42,386 nt of DNA from CAG-390 sp045644325 (GTDB taxonomy: Bacteria > Bacillota > Clostridia > Oscillospirales > CAG-272). The notes beneath the pieces are model-generated. The model saw only the letters and a program-made list of their open reading frames with translations, was not told the origin of the DNA and made no database searches. The translations under genes and the position numbers were made by a program. Below, piece by piece: positions 18,504 through 25,589 of this stretch (positions are counted from its first letter, which is position 1; each line of letters opens with the position of its first letter). The DNA is taken from assembly GCA_045644325.1 (NCBI GenBank), contig JAZRGT010000043.1:1-42386 (forward strand). The letters run 5' to 3'.

Positions 18504-18532
18504 ATTATATCACTTTAGCTTGCTTTTGTCAA
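18504..18532 (-). promoter_or_regulatory. Promoter of the siroheme-type protein gene
   Basis: On the minus strand, a perfect TTGACA (18527-18532) and a perfect TATAAT (18504-18509) are 17 bp apart. It lies head to head with the importer promoter, and the two -10 boxes are two bases apart. Confidence 0.92.
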
Positions 18533-18534
18533 GC
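18518..18534. promoter_or_regulatory. Candidate operator palindrome in the divergent promoter region
   Basis: GCTTG-(7)-CAAGC overlaps the minus-strand -35 box and lies just downstream of the importer start. A protein bound here could affect both transcripts. The regulator is unknown; no match to a Fur or DtxR consensus is claimed. Confidence 0.4.
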
Positions 18535-18556
18535 ATTGCGGATTTTATGAGGTAAT

Positions 18557-19501
18557 ATGAAAAAGGTAATCAGAGCGATCGTTTTGATCATTGTGGCAAT
18601 ATTTATATTTTCATCCTGCGGTGCGGAAAAGGGAAATGCGCCGAGCGATGCCGTGCGTTTTACCGACGCGCTCGGCAGAGAGGTGACGGTAGAGAAGAAT
18701 CCCGAACGAGTTGCCGCGCTGCTCGGCAGTTTTGCCGACGTGTGGATGCTCTCGGGCGGCGAGCTTTGCGCCGCGGCGGAGGATGCGTGGGAGGATTTCG
18801 GACTTGAGCTCCCCGGCGCGGTCAACCTCGGCGGCGCACATTCGCCGAGCCTTGAGCTGCTCATCTCGTCCTCACCCGATCTCGTTATCGCAAGCGCGTC
18901 GACCGCCTCAAACGTCGAAATGAAGGATTCGCTTGAGGCGATGGGCATCACGGTGGTCTATTTCGACGTCGATAATTTCGATGATTATCTGAATATGCTC
19001 GATATATGCACAGATATCACGGGTCGCAAGGATCTTTATGAGCAGAACGGACTGTTACTCAAGGCGCAAATCGACTCGGTAAAGGCGCAATATGCCGAAG
19101 CGGATATCCCCGAGGGTGAGCGCAAGGTTCTCCTTCTGCGTGCGGCATCGAGCTTTGTCAAGGCAAAGGGGAGCGAGGGCACGATCCTCGGCGAAATGCT
19201 TGCGGATATGGGATGTGTCAATATCGCCGACAGCGACACCTCGTTGCTTGAAAACTTAAGCGTTGAAGCTGTCATCAGGGAGAATCCGCACCACGTTTTC
19301 GTCGTCACGATGGGAAGCGACACCGCCGCGGCTCGCGAAACGCTTGAAAATATGATAAAGGAAAATCCCGCCTGGAGTACTCTTGACGCGATAAAGAGTG
19401 GCAGACTGCACGTTATGGACAAAAAGCTGTTCAACCTCAAGCCAAACGCAAGATGGGCGGAGTCTTATGAGATACTTTATGAAAAGCTTACGGAAAAATA
19501 A
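18557..19501 (+). CDS. ABC transporter substrate-binding lipoprotein, FecB/BtuF type (iron chelate, heme or corrinoid)
   Basis: Captures a metal chelate outside the membrane and passes it to the permease. The 314-residue protein has a lipoprotein signal with FSSC ending at Cys21. A Peripla_BP_2 fold follows, with the typical opening FTDALGREVTVEKNPERVAAL, a mid-protein LLISSSPDLVIAS strand and a long connecting helix near 160-180. The length suits type III (metal-siderophore or B12) binding proteins. GAGG precedes the ATG closely. Its 3' end overlaps the permease gene by 35 bp. The exact ligand cannot be read from the sequence. The divergent Fe-S/siroheme gene is compatible with iron or tetrapyrrole supply. 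Confidence 0.88.
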   Translation: MKKVIRAIVLIIVAIFIFSSCGAEKGNAPSDAVRFTDALGREVTVEKNPERVAALLGSFADVWMLSGGELCAAAEDAWEDFGLELPGAVNLGGAHSPSLELLISSSPDLVIASASTASNVEMKDSLEAMGITVVYFDVDNFDDYLNMLDICTDITGRKDLYEQNGLLLKAQIDSVKAQYAEADIPEGERKVLLLRAASSFVKAKGSEGTILGEMLADMGCVNIADSDTSLLENLSVEAVIRENPHHVFVVTMGSDTAAARETLENMIKENPAWSTLDAIKSGRLHVMDKKLFNLKPNARWAESYEILYEKLTEK

Positions 19502-20486
19502 AATCGTATACGCCTACGCCGCCGCGATAGGGCTTCTGGCGCTCGCCGGGCTTTCGGGAGTGCTTCTCGGCTCGACGAGGCTTCCCCTCGGCGATATGAT
19601 CGCGGCTCTCGCGGGCGGTGACCTTGACAGCCCCGAGGCGAGAATACTCGTCTACGTCCGTCTGCCGCGCGTGATTGCGGGCATCGTCTGCGGAATGGCA
19701 CTCTCGGTTTCGGGCGCGGTAATTCAGGCGACACTTGCAAACCGTCTGGCGTCGCCGAGCATAATCGGAGTCAATGCGGGCGCGGGTCTTGCGGTGACGC
19801 TCTGCTCGGCTTGCGGCATTATCGGGGGATGGCGGCTTTCGCTTTTCTCCTTCCTCGGCGCGTTTCTGACCGTTATGACGGTCAGTCTCGGCGCAAAAAA
19901 ATGGGGCGCGTCGCGCGGCACGGTGATTTTGCTCGGTGTTGCGCTCAATGCCTTCATCGGCGCGATTTCGGATAGCGTGACCACGCTCATCCCCGAGGTC
20001 AGCGTGATGAGCAACGATTTCAAAATAGGCGATTTTTCAGCCGCGACCTACGGTAAGGTCATCCCTGCAGCCGCCCTGACGCTACTCGGCGTGTTGATTC
20101 TGGGGGCTCTGTCAAACGAGCTCGACGTGCTGACTCTCGGCGACGATAACGCGAGAGGACTCGGGCTCAACACGGGCGTTATGCGCGCGATATTTCTGAT
20201 GCTTTCCGCGCTTCTTGCGGGCGCGGCGGTCAGCGTTTGCGGACTTCTTTCCTTTGTCGGTCTGCTCGTGCCGCACGCGGTCAGACGGGTCGGCGTTTCC
20301 GAGTCGCGCCATCTTCTTCCGCTCTGCGCTATTTTCGGAGCGGGATTCGTAACCGTTTGCGACACGCTTGCGAGGGTCATCTTCGCGCCCTATGAGCTTC
20401 CCGTCGGCATCATAATGGCATTCCTCGGCGCGCCTTTCTTCATTTTCATTCTCATCAAGGGACGGGGAGGTGCGGTAGATGATTGA
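19467..20486 (+). CDS. FecCD-family ABC transporter permease
   Basis: Membrane channel for iron-siderophore, heme or cobalamin uptake. From the ATG at 19467 the protein is 339 residues, normal for FecCD, with about ten hydrophobic segments. Family landmarks are LPRVIAGIVCGMALSVSGAVIQ near the N-terminus, a RGLGLNTGVMR-like block in the middle, and FVGLLVPHAVR with ELPVGIIMAFLGAPFFIFILIK at the C-terminus. The start overlaps the binding-protein gene by 35 bp, with a GGAG four bases ahead; an ATG 12 bp later is possible. Only one permease is encoded, so it should act as a homodimer. Confidence 0.92.
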   Translation: MRYFMKSLRKNKIVYAYAAAIGLLALAGLSGVLLGSTRLPLGDMIAALAGGDLDSPEARILVYVRLPRVIAGIVCGMALSVSGAVIQATLANRLASPSIIGVNAGAGLAVTLCSACGIIGGWRLSLFSFLGAFLTVMTVSLGAKKWGASRGTVILLGVALNAFIGAISDSVTTLIPEVSVMSNDFKIGDFSAATYGKVIPAAALTLLGVLILGALSNELDVLTLGDDNARGLGLNTGVMRAIFLMLSALLAGAAVSVCGLLSFVGLLVPHAVRRVGVSESRHLLPLCAIFGAGFVTVCDTLARVIFAPYELPVGIIMAFLGAPFFIFILIKGRGGAVDD

Positions 20487-21231
20487 AATTAAAAATTTAT
20501 CCGCGGGATACGGCGGCGAGACCGTCCTCGGTGGTGTCAATGCAAAATTTGAGACGGGCAGACTGACGAGCATCGTCGGCGTCAACGGATGCGGAAAAAG
20601 CACACTTCTCAAGGCGATTCTCGGAATTTTACCGCCCTCGGACGGCGAAATCCTGATTGACGGCGCACCTTTGACGAAAATGAGCCGCAATGGGGTAGCG
20701 AAAAGGGTCGCGTACCTCTCGCAGGGAATGAGCCTGCCCGATATGACCGTCGGACAGCTTGTTTTGCACGGAAGATTCCCCTATCTTTCCTATCCACGGC
20801 GTTACAGTGCCGCCGACCGCGAAATCGCGCGCGAGGCGATGGAGGCGGTTGGTATATCCGGGCTTGCCGATATGCCGCTTTCGGCTTTGTCGGGCGGAAT
20901 GAGGCAGAACGCCTATATCGCAATGGCTTTAGCGCAGGATACGGATCACATCCTCCTCGACGAGCCGACGACGTATCTTGACGTTCGCCATCAGCTTGAG
21001 CTGATGAAGCTGCTCGAACGGCTCGCGGACGGCGGCAAGAGCATCGTCACCGTTATGCACGATCTGCCGCTGGCGTTTGACTTTTCCGATGAAATAGCCG
21101 TCCTCGATAAGGGGCAGATCATAATGCAAGCCCCGCCCGCAGAGCTTTGCGACAGCGCCCTCCTTTACGATATCTTCGGTATCCGCCTGGGGCGCATCGA
21201 GGGTAAGGATAAATACTATTACGAGGCTTAA
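20479..21231 (+). CDS. FecE-type ABC transporter ATPase
   Basis: Energises the importer above. The 250-residue protein has Walker A GVNGCGKST at 34-42, Q-loop near 82 (LSQGMSLPD), signature LSGGMRQ at 137-143, Walker B ILLDEP at 158-163, D-loop TYLD and the H-loop histidine in VMHD near 193. Its start overlaps the permease stop by eight bases, with GGGAGGTG seven bases upstream. It is the last gene of the operon; a terminator begins about 30 bp later. Confidence 0.95.
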   Translation: MIEIKNLSAGYGGETVLGGVNAKFETGRLTSIVGVNGCGKSTLLKAILGILPPSDGEILIDGAPLTKMSRNGVAKRVAYLSQGMSLPDMTVGQLVLHGRFPYLSYPRRYSAADREIAREAMEAVGISGLADMPLSALSGGMRQNAYIAMALAQDTDHILLDEPTTYLDVRHQLELMKLLERLADGGKSIVTVMHDLPLAFDFSDEIAVLDKGQIIMQAPPAELCDSALLYDIFGIRLGRIEGKDKYYYEA

Positions 21232-21245
21232 TTCCCGCACTCGTA

Positions 21246-21297
21246 ATGAATAAACATTCATTTCAGTTGTCGACGAAAAGCCGGCAACTGAGTTTTG
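21246..21297 (+). terminator. Terminator after the importer operon (repeat cassette, copy 1)
   Basis: CAGTTGTCG pairs with CGGCAACTG (21264-21290, one G-U pair), followed by AGTTTTGTTTT. The preceding stretch from TGAATAAA through ATTCATTTCAGTTG is nearly identical to that before the terminator at 24004. Confidence 0.85.
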
Positions 21298-21348
21298 TTT
21301 TAATCAAAATTACATCAAATTTCAGATGTGAGAACGGAACGCTCGCTC

Positions 21349-21456
21349 TGAATGAGTGCGAACATTGTCTCCCCGTCTGTTCCCCTTATCCACCGGCTGA
21401 GCCGGTCCCCCTTCCCCACCGGGGAAGGCTGATTGAGAATGTGCGAACTCATTTGT
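21349..21456. repeat. Short relative of the fold-back element
   Basis: It contains CCTTATCCACC, a CCGGCTGAGCCGG hairpin and CCCCCTTCCCC with its complement GGGGAAGGC, closely matching the right arm of the element at 17347-17391. It is flanked by inverted AATGAGTGCGAACATT and AATGTGCGAACTCATT-like sequences, which share the GTGCGAACAT core of the large element's ends. It looks like an internally deleted or solo-arm copy. Confidence 0.65.
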
Positions 21457-21490
21457 TTAGACTTTCTGAATTTTGTTTTTTGGAGTATTG

Positions 21491-21616
21491 CGCCGTCTGC
21501 GGACGGCGCGCGATATATCCGCTTCGCGGATACGATATATCGGCTTGCGCCGATACGATATGTTACACACGATATACCGCGCGGAGCGCGGTGCGATATG
21601 TTCCGCTTCGCGGAAC
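21491..21616. repeat. Second array of short hairpins with GATATAT linkers
   Basis: Five palindromes occur in about 125 bp: CGCCGTC/GACGGCG, TCCGC/GCGGA, ATCGGC/GCCGAT, CCGCGC/GCGCGG and TTCCGC/GCGGAA. Three have triloops TTC, GGA and TTC. Linkers contain GATATAT or GATACGATATAT. The design is the same as in the array at 118-247 but with a different linker and, judging by loop sequence, the opposite orientation. It completes the gene-free stretch 21232-21690. Confidence 0.8.
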
Positions 21617-21690
21617 GTGAAAATTTTTGATAAAAATTTGTAAGATTCCACCGTTTTGTGACACTAATAGATGAAGGGAGGTGACGGGTG

Positions 21691-22182
21691 ATGAAATTCG
21701 AGGAGATATACACCGAATATTTCTCCGACGTGTACCGATACATCTTGCGGCTTTCGGGCGACGAGCATATTGCCGAGGAGATAACGAGCGAGGCATTTTT
21801 TGCGGCGCTTTCCTCGCTTGATAAGTTCCGCGGCGAGAGCGAAGTCCGAGTCTGGCTCTGCGGGATCGCGAAAAACCTATATTATCAGTACTTAAAAAAG
21901 AAAAAGCCGATCGTCAGCATCGACGATGACGGAGTCGGCGAGATACACGACGAATCAGCCGACGTTGGAGAGTGCGCGGCGGATAAGTCGCACGCGGAAC
22001 AAATACGGCGGATATTGCACTCGATCCCCGACCCCTACCGAGAGGTCTTTATGTGGCGTGTCTTCGCCGAGCTTGACTTCAAGGAGATCGGCAAACTCTT
22101 CGGTAAGACCGATAACTGGGCGTGCGTCACCTATCACCGAGCGAAAAATATGATACGCGAACGAATGGAGGAGAAGAAATGA
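21691..22182 (+). CDS. ECF-type RNA polymerase sigma factor
   Basis: Alternative sigma factor of 163 residues. Region 2 is at the N-terminus (YTEYFSDVYRYILRLSGDE, then AEEITSEAFFAAL and the promoter-melting segment LCGIAKNLYYQYLKKKK). Region 4 is near the C-terminus (IPDPYREVFMWRVFAELDFKEIGKLFGKT then WACVTYHRAKNMIRERM; split by length only). GGGAGGTG seven bases before the ATG at 21691 decides the start over a GTG one codon earlier. Its stop overlaps the pseudopilin start as ATGA, and the anti-sigma gene is third in the operon. The CACCGTTTTGTGACACTAAT stretch 20-50 bp upstream may be an autoregulated ECF promoter (low certainty). Confidence 0.93.
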   Translation: MKFEEIYTEYFSDVYRYILRLSGDEHIAEEITSEAFFAALSSLDKFRGESEVRVWLCGIAKNLYYQYLKKKKPIVSIDDDGVGEIHDESADVGECAADKSHAEQIRRILHSIPDPYREVFMWRVFAELDFKEIGKLFGKTDNWACVTYHRAKNMIRERMEEKK

Positions 22183-23219
22183 CGAATAAATACAAAGGAT
22201 TTACCATCGTTGAGCTCGTGATCGTGATCGCGGTCGTCGCAATCCTCGCGACGGTGCTGATACCGACCTTTTCCGCGATAGTCAAGAACGCGAATATCTC
22301 CGCAGACACGCAAGCGGTAAGGAATATGAACGTAATCCTGGCATCGGAGAGTGCCGATTTCTCCGCGCCCGGCGGCATCGAGGCTGTGGTCTCGCTCCTT
22401 GAGGCAAACGGCATCACCGATCTCACCCCGCAGACAAGATTCTACAAGTTCTTTTGGCTCGAGGGTGACAACGTGATCATTCTCACGGACGAGGGCGACC
22501 GTCCCGTCTACCCCGAGGAATACGTCGGCGAAGGGCTCGCTCCAAGCTGGCACGCTCTTGACGGGGACGAAGCCGTGACCTTCCCTGCGGCTACCCGAAA
22601 CCCGAACGAAGACGCCCAAAGCTTTACCGTAACCGTTACTCAATCGGGCTTTGCATCCGTGGATATTCCCTTTGAGATCCCCAGAGTGGCGAAAGAGGGC
22701 GACGAATTCCGTGTCGAGATCGGTCTTCCCGAAGAATATCAGAATGGTGTACCGATATCGCGGTATTATATCAAAACGATCACCGTGATAATGAAAGACG
22801 GGGAGAGCGAGCGTCAGGTCGTACTGCGTTCGAAAAAGGCTCAGGAAAGCGGAAGAGAAGCTCTGTTTGAGGTCGATGAATCCGCTCTGCTTTATATCTC
22901 TTGCGTAACCGGAAATATTGAGATCAATATCGACGTTGTGGAGTACGCTCTTGTTACTCTCGAGGGCGATAATATGTCCGGTTTTATGCTCCTTGTCTAT
23001 AGAAATGATGAGGGTTTTACAATAAATTGTGATAAGATCAATATGAAAGAGGGATACATGGTCACATCCGCAATAGGTACGCAGAACGGAAAACCGCTTG
23101 GCGAGCTTTACGTCAAGGAAAATAACTGGATAAGATCAGACACAGTATCCTTTATAGACGGGGATATTGATATCAAAGTTGAAACCAAGCAGATAAGCAC
23201 GGAACAAACCGGGCAATAG
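22179..23219 (+). CDS. Type IV pilin-like (pseudopilin) protein in the sigma/anti-sigma operon
   Basis: Secreted, membrane-tethered pilin-like protein of 346 residues. The prepilin peptidase site is clear: KYKG then FTIVELVIVI, cleavage after Gly7, Phe at +1 and Glu at +5, followed by a hydrophobic helix to about residue 31. A pilin-like middle region (RNMNVILASESADF, then an EANGITDLTPQTRFYKFFW block) has the character of a pseudopilin group common in gut Clostridia. Residues about 150-346 are an additional beta-rich region of unknown function. The start is set by the four-base overlap with the sigma gene. No pilus ATPase, platform or peptidase gene is in the window, so assembly must rely on genes elsewhere, or it serves as an anchored surface protein. 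Confidence 0.85.
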   Translation: MTNKYKGFTIVELVIVIAVVAILATVLIPTFSAIVKNANISADTQAVRNMNVILASESADFSAPGGIEAVVSLLEANGITDLTPQTRFYKFFWLEGDNVIILTDEGDRPVYPEEYVGEGLAPSWHALDGDEAVTFPAATRNPNEDAQSFTVTVTQSGFASVDIPFEIPRVAKEGDEFRVEIGLPEEYQNGVPISRYYIKTITVIMKDGESERQVVLRSKKAQESGREALFEVDESALLYISCVTGNIEINIDVVEYALVTLEGDNMSGFMLLVYRNDEGFTINCDKINMKEGYMVTSAIGTQNGKPLGELYVKENNWIRSDTVSFIDGDIDIKVETKQISTEQTGQ

Positions 23220-23263
23220 ATCGGTCGTGCCTCACCCGAAGCGTGAAAGGAGAATTGAGAAAA

Positions 23264-23989
23264 ATGAAAAGAGAATGTAACATAGTCCGCGACCTTTTGC
23301 CGCTCTACGTTGAGAATATGGTCAGCGAGGAAACAAAGGATTTCGTAGAGGCACACCTCTCAAAATGCCCCGAATGCAATGAGTTTTATCTCTCAATGAC
23401 CGACCTCGGCGAGGAGGATATCGCCGATGAGGAAGTGCAAAATGAAATACTGCCCTTGCGTATAGTCAAGCGTAAGCTGTTGCGAAAAAAAGTTGTGACT
23501 TCGCTTATCGCCGTTGTCCTTGCGGTTGCGGTCCTGCTCGGCGCGGGTACTCTTGCTTATAATCTCGTTGACGAAAAGAATAAAGAAGCAAAGATAGATT
23601 TCGGCACATCCCAAAATTATTCGCTCGAAGACCGAAAAGCCGCGGTTGATATGATACTTAATGAAATCATATACCCCTTGGGCTTTGGTTACGATGTTAT
23701 CTCGATAAGATTCGCGGGTGACGCTGAATGTGTTCAGTACTATTTGGATGAAGCGGATCGGCCGCTATCAGATGATTGGCTTGGTTGGCTTGGTTATATC
23801 TTAGATGGAAAATATGTTCACTGGAAAGAGAGCGATTATATGGTTTTTCGCGTTGCGTTGAAAACCCCAGCGTGGGGGGATGCCCGTGGATTTGAGCCTG
23901 ATACCTTTTACGGCAATATAAAGGTTGTGTTTAAGAGAACGGAGGATCGCAGCGGATGGCTGGTCAGCTATATTGACCTTGCCGTCTGA
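23264..23989 (+). CDS. Zinc-finger anti-sigma factor (membrane, zf-HC2 type)
   Basis: Likely holds the upstream ECF sigma factor inactive at the membrane. The 241-residue protein starts MKREC, with Cys5 and a zinc motif His31-x3-Cys35-x2-Cys38 (HLSKCPEC), the ZAS/zf-HC2 pattern. A transmembrane helix at about 76-98 follows. The outside part (about 105-241) is a compact domain ending WLVSYIDL, resembling secreted domains that follow such anchors in Clostridia (DUF4829-like; low certainty). AAAGGAG lies 11 bases before the chosen ATG; a GTG seven codons earlier is less likely. It lies 44 bp after the pseudopilin gene. A terminator follows 14 bp after the stop. Confidence 0.88.
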   Translation: MKRECNIVRDLLPLYVENMVSEETKDFVEAHLSKCPECNEFYLSMTDLGEEDIADEEVQNEILPLRIVKRKLLRKKVVTSLIAVVLAVAVLLGAGTLAYNLVDEKNKEAKIDFGTSQNYSLEDRKAAVDMILNEIIYPLGFGYDVISIRFAGDAECVQYYLDEADRPLSDDWLGWLGYILDGKYVHWKESDYMVFRVALKTPAWGDARGFEPDTFYGNIKVVFKRTEDRSGWLVSYIDLAV

Positions 23990-24038
23990 ATAAATATTCA
24001 TTTCAGTTGCCGACACTTTGTCGGCAACTGATTTTTTG
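23987..24038 (+). terminator. Terminator after the anti-sigma gene (repeat cassette, copy 2)
   Basis: A 12 bp perfect stem CAGTTGCCGACA / TGTCGGCAACTG at 24004-24030 with a three-base loop is followed by ATTTTTTG. It shares its stem and the TGAATAAA...ATTCATTTCAGTTG lead-in with the terminator at 21264. Confidence 0.95.
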
Positions 24039-24067
24039 TTGACAAACTTGTTTCCGTATGATATAAT
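24039..24067 (+). promoter_or_regulatory. Promoter of the three-repeat lipoprotein gene
   Basis: A perfect TTGACA (24039-24044) and a perfect TATAAT (24062-24067) are 17 bp apart, directly after the T-run of the preceding terminator. Confidence 0.95.
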
Positions 24068-24093
24068 GAAAAAACGGAAGGAGGCTCCCTGAG

Positions 24094-25461
24094 ATGAAAC
24101 AACGAAAAAACAAGCTTTTGTATGTAATTCTCGCTATCGTTCTTATACTGCCTTGCTTTTTGCTTTCGTGCGAGGTTGCTCCGGATAACGAAATGACCGA
24201 AGTGTGTGTGGATAATGATCATCCGAGTGGGTATGATTATATTCTCACCGATGCGGATGTTAATGATATCAATGCCGCGTATGCGGAAAAGCATAACGTT
24301 AAAAATATGAATTGGCTCGCCTCCACCGAGGAGGCTTCCGAAAGGCGGGCAAGAATCTACTTTTACTTCGGTAGATACGGCGATACTCTGGTTATTTGGC
24401 GGAATTATGATTCCGAAAAAAGGTGCTGTTTCAGCCTTGAAGGGTACGAGTTTAATTTTTATATCGGTTCGGTTTGGTTTATTAAGAACGGAAAGCTGTA
24501 TTATAATGACGATCTTCCCGTGGAAGGACTTATGACGGCGGAGGAGGCGAAGGCTTTTTATCACGACTACACGGTTAACTATCTGCCGCATTTGCATCAG
24601 GATTATGAGGTTGCTGAGTTTATTTCAAAAATCGAAATACCCACCGAGGATGAAATGGCGCGGATCAATGATGTCTATGATAAGTGGATTGTAGATAAAC
24701 TGTATAATGAATATATTTCGCTTTTGAGCGAAGAGTCGCAAAAATATGTCTATCGAAGCATATACAATGAGATCGGTTATGAACCTCACCGATTTTTTCA
24801 CAAAGACAAGTTTGAGGATTACCATTATTACGGCAAGATCGGCGGAAAGGTCTTTCTTGCGGTTGAAACTTCCGCAAATTATTTTACTTCATATAATCCG
24901 GCAGGCTACAATTTTGTCTATTCGGGAAAAAGCTTGGGTCCGCTTGTTTATGTTGATGGCGTACTGAACGAGGTTGATGAGGCTTATCAAAATGGCATTG
25001 TGAGCGAGGCAGAGATCAAAGAGCTGCACGAAAGATATCTCGCGTATTACTATTATTTTGCGGGTGGGCGTAAGGAAGGTGCTATCCCTGACGAGCTTAT
25101 GATCCGTGAGTATGACGAGACTTATAAATCTCCGATCGAGCTCAGCATCGACGAGATTCGTGAGATCGCTTGGGAGTATATTGAAAAAGAAAGGAATCTT
25201 AATTCCGCTCACGGTGTCAGATGCTACGGCAAGTTCGAAGGCGGCGTGTATGCCGTTATGGTTGACGGACCCTATACGTATATGCAAGCACTCGAAACCG
25301 AAAGAGTAGCGGACTATGAATTTTACTACAATAACAGCCAGAAGATAAAGATCTATAAGGACGGCGTTTTTTATTCAATGAACGAGGCTTATCTAATGGG
25401 AATAATAAGCAAATCCGATGTCGCCTCGATTCAGTGGGATAAAACGGTTATCCAAGACTGA
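24094..25461 (+). CDS. Lipoprotein with three copies of an unnamed roughly 70-residue domain
   Basis: No recognised function. The 455-residue protein has a lipoprotein signal with LLSC, Cys26 being the lipidated residue. Three related units are seen at about 91-160, 244-315 and 377-448. Each begins with a Tyr/Phe-Gly pattern (YFGRYG, YYGKIGG, CYGKFEGG) and runs through beta strands to a K/D-G motif (IKNGKLYY, VYVDGVLN, YKDGVFYS). Each ends in an Ala-Tyr/Phe helix and a G(L/I)(M/V/I)(T/S) turn, for example EAYQNGIVS and EAYLMGIIS. A helical segment precedes each unit. The gene is AT-richer than its neighbours. It has its own promoter, AAGGAGG nine bases before the ATG, and lies after the sigma/pseudopilin/anti-sigma operon; a functional link is only inferred. 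Confidence 0.82.
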   Translation: MKQRKNKLLYVILAIVLILPCFLLSCEVAPDNEMTEVCVDNDHPSGYDYILTDADVNDINAAYAEKHNVKNMNWLASTEEASERRARIYFYFGRYGDTLVIWRNYDSEKRCCFSLEGYEFNFYIGSVWFIKNGKLYYNDDLPVEGLMTAEEAKAFYHDYTVNYLPHLHQDYEVAEFISKIEIPTEDEMARINDVYDKWIVDKLYNEYISLLSEESQKYVYRSIYNEIGYEPHRFFHKDKFEDYHYYGKIGGKVFLAVETSANYFTSYNPAGYNFVYSGKSLGPLVYVDGVLNEVDEAYQNGIVSEAEIKELHERYLAYYYYFAGGRKEGAIPDELMIREYDETYKSPIELSIDEIREIAWEYIEKERNLNSAHGVRCYGKFEGGVYAVMVDGPYTYMQALETERVADYEFYYNNSQKIKIYKDGVFYSMNEAYLMGIISKSDVASIQWDKTVIQD

Positions 25462-25486
25462 CAGCGAGAAATATTTTTTCAAAAAC

Positions 25487-25573
25487 CGCATTTTTATTCA
25501 TTTTAGGTATTGACATATGCATAAAAATGTAGTATAATATTCAGGTATTCAAAAAATCGTGCATATTTATGCA
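25487..25573. promoter_or_regulatory. Three ARG-box-like sites before argG
   Basis: CGCATTTTTATTCA (25487-25500), TGCATAAAAATGTA (25518-25531) and the perfect palindrome TGCATATTTATGCA (25560-25573) fit the ArgR/AhrC pattern TGNAT-WWWW-ATNCA to differing degrees. The second lies between the -35 and -10 boxes; the third is in the leader. Centres are 31 and 42 bp apart. This suggests arginine repression by an ArgR hexamer. Confidence 0.7.
25510..25538 (+). promoter_or_regulatory. argG promoter
   Basis: TTGACA (25510-25515) and TATAAT (25533-25538) are 17 bp apart, with an ARG-box-like site inside the spacer. Confidence 0.94.
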
Positions 25574-25589
25574 ACCTAAGGAGTTAATT

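Noticed and set aside
19398..19466. Longer N-terminus for the FecCD permease
   Set aside because: The extra 23 residues lie inside the binding-protein gene, have no ribosome site and would make the protein longer than the family.
21246..21620. Open frame of 124 codons between the importer and the sigma gene
   Set aside because: It crosses a terminator, a repeat and the hairpin array, so it cannot be a conserved protein.
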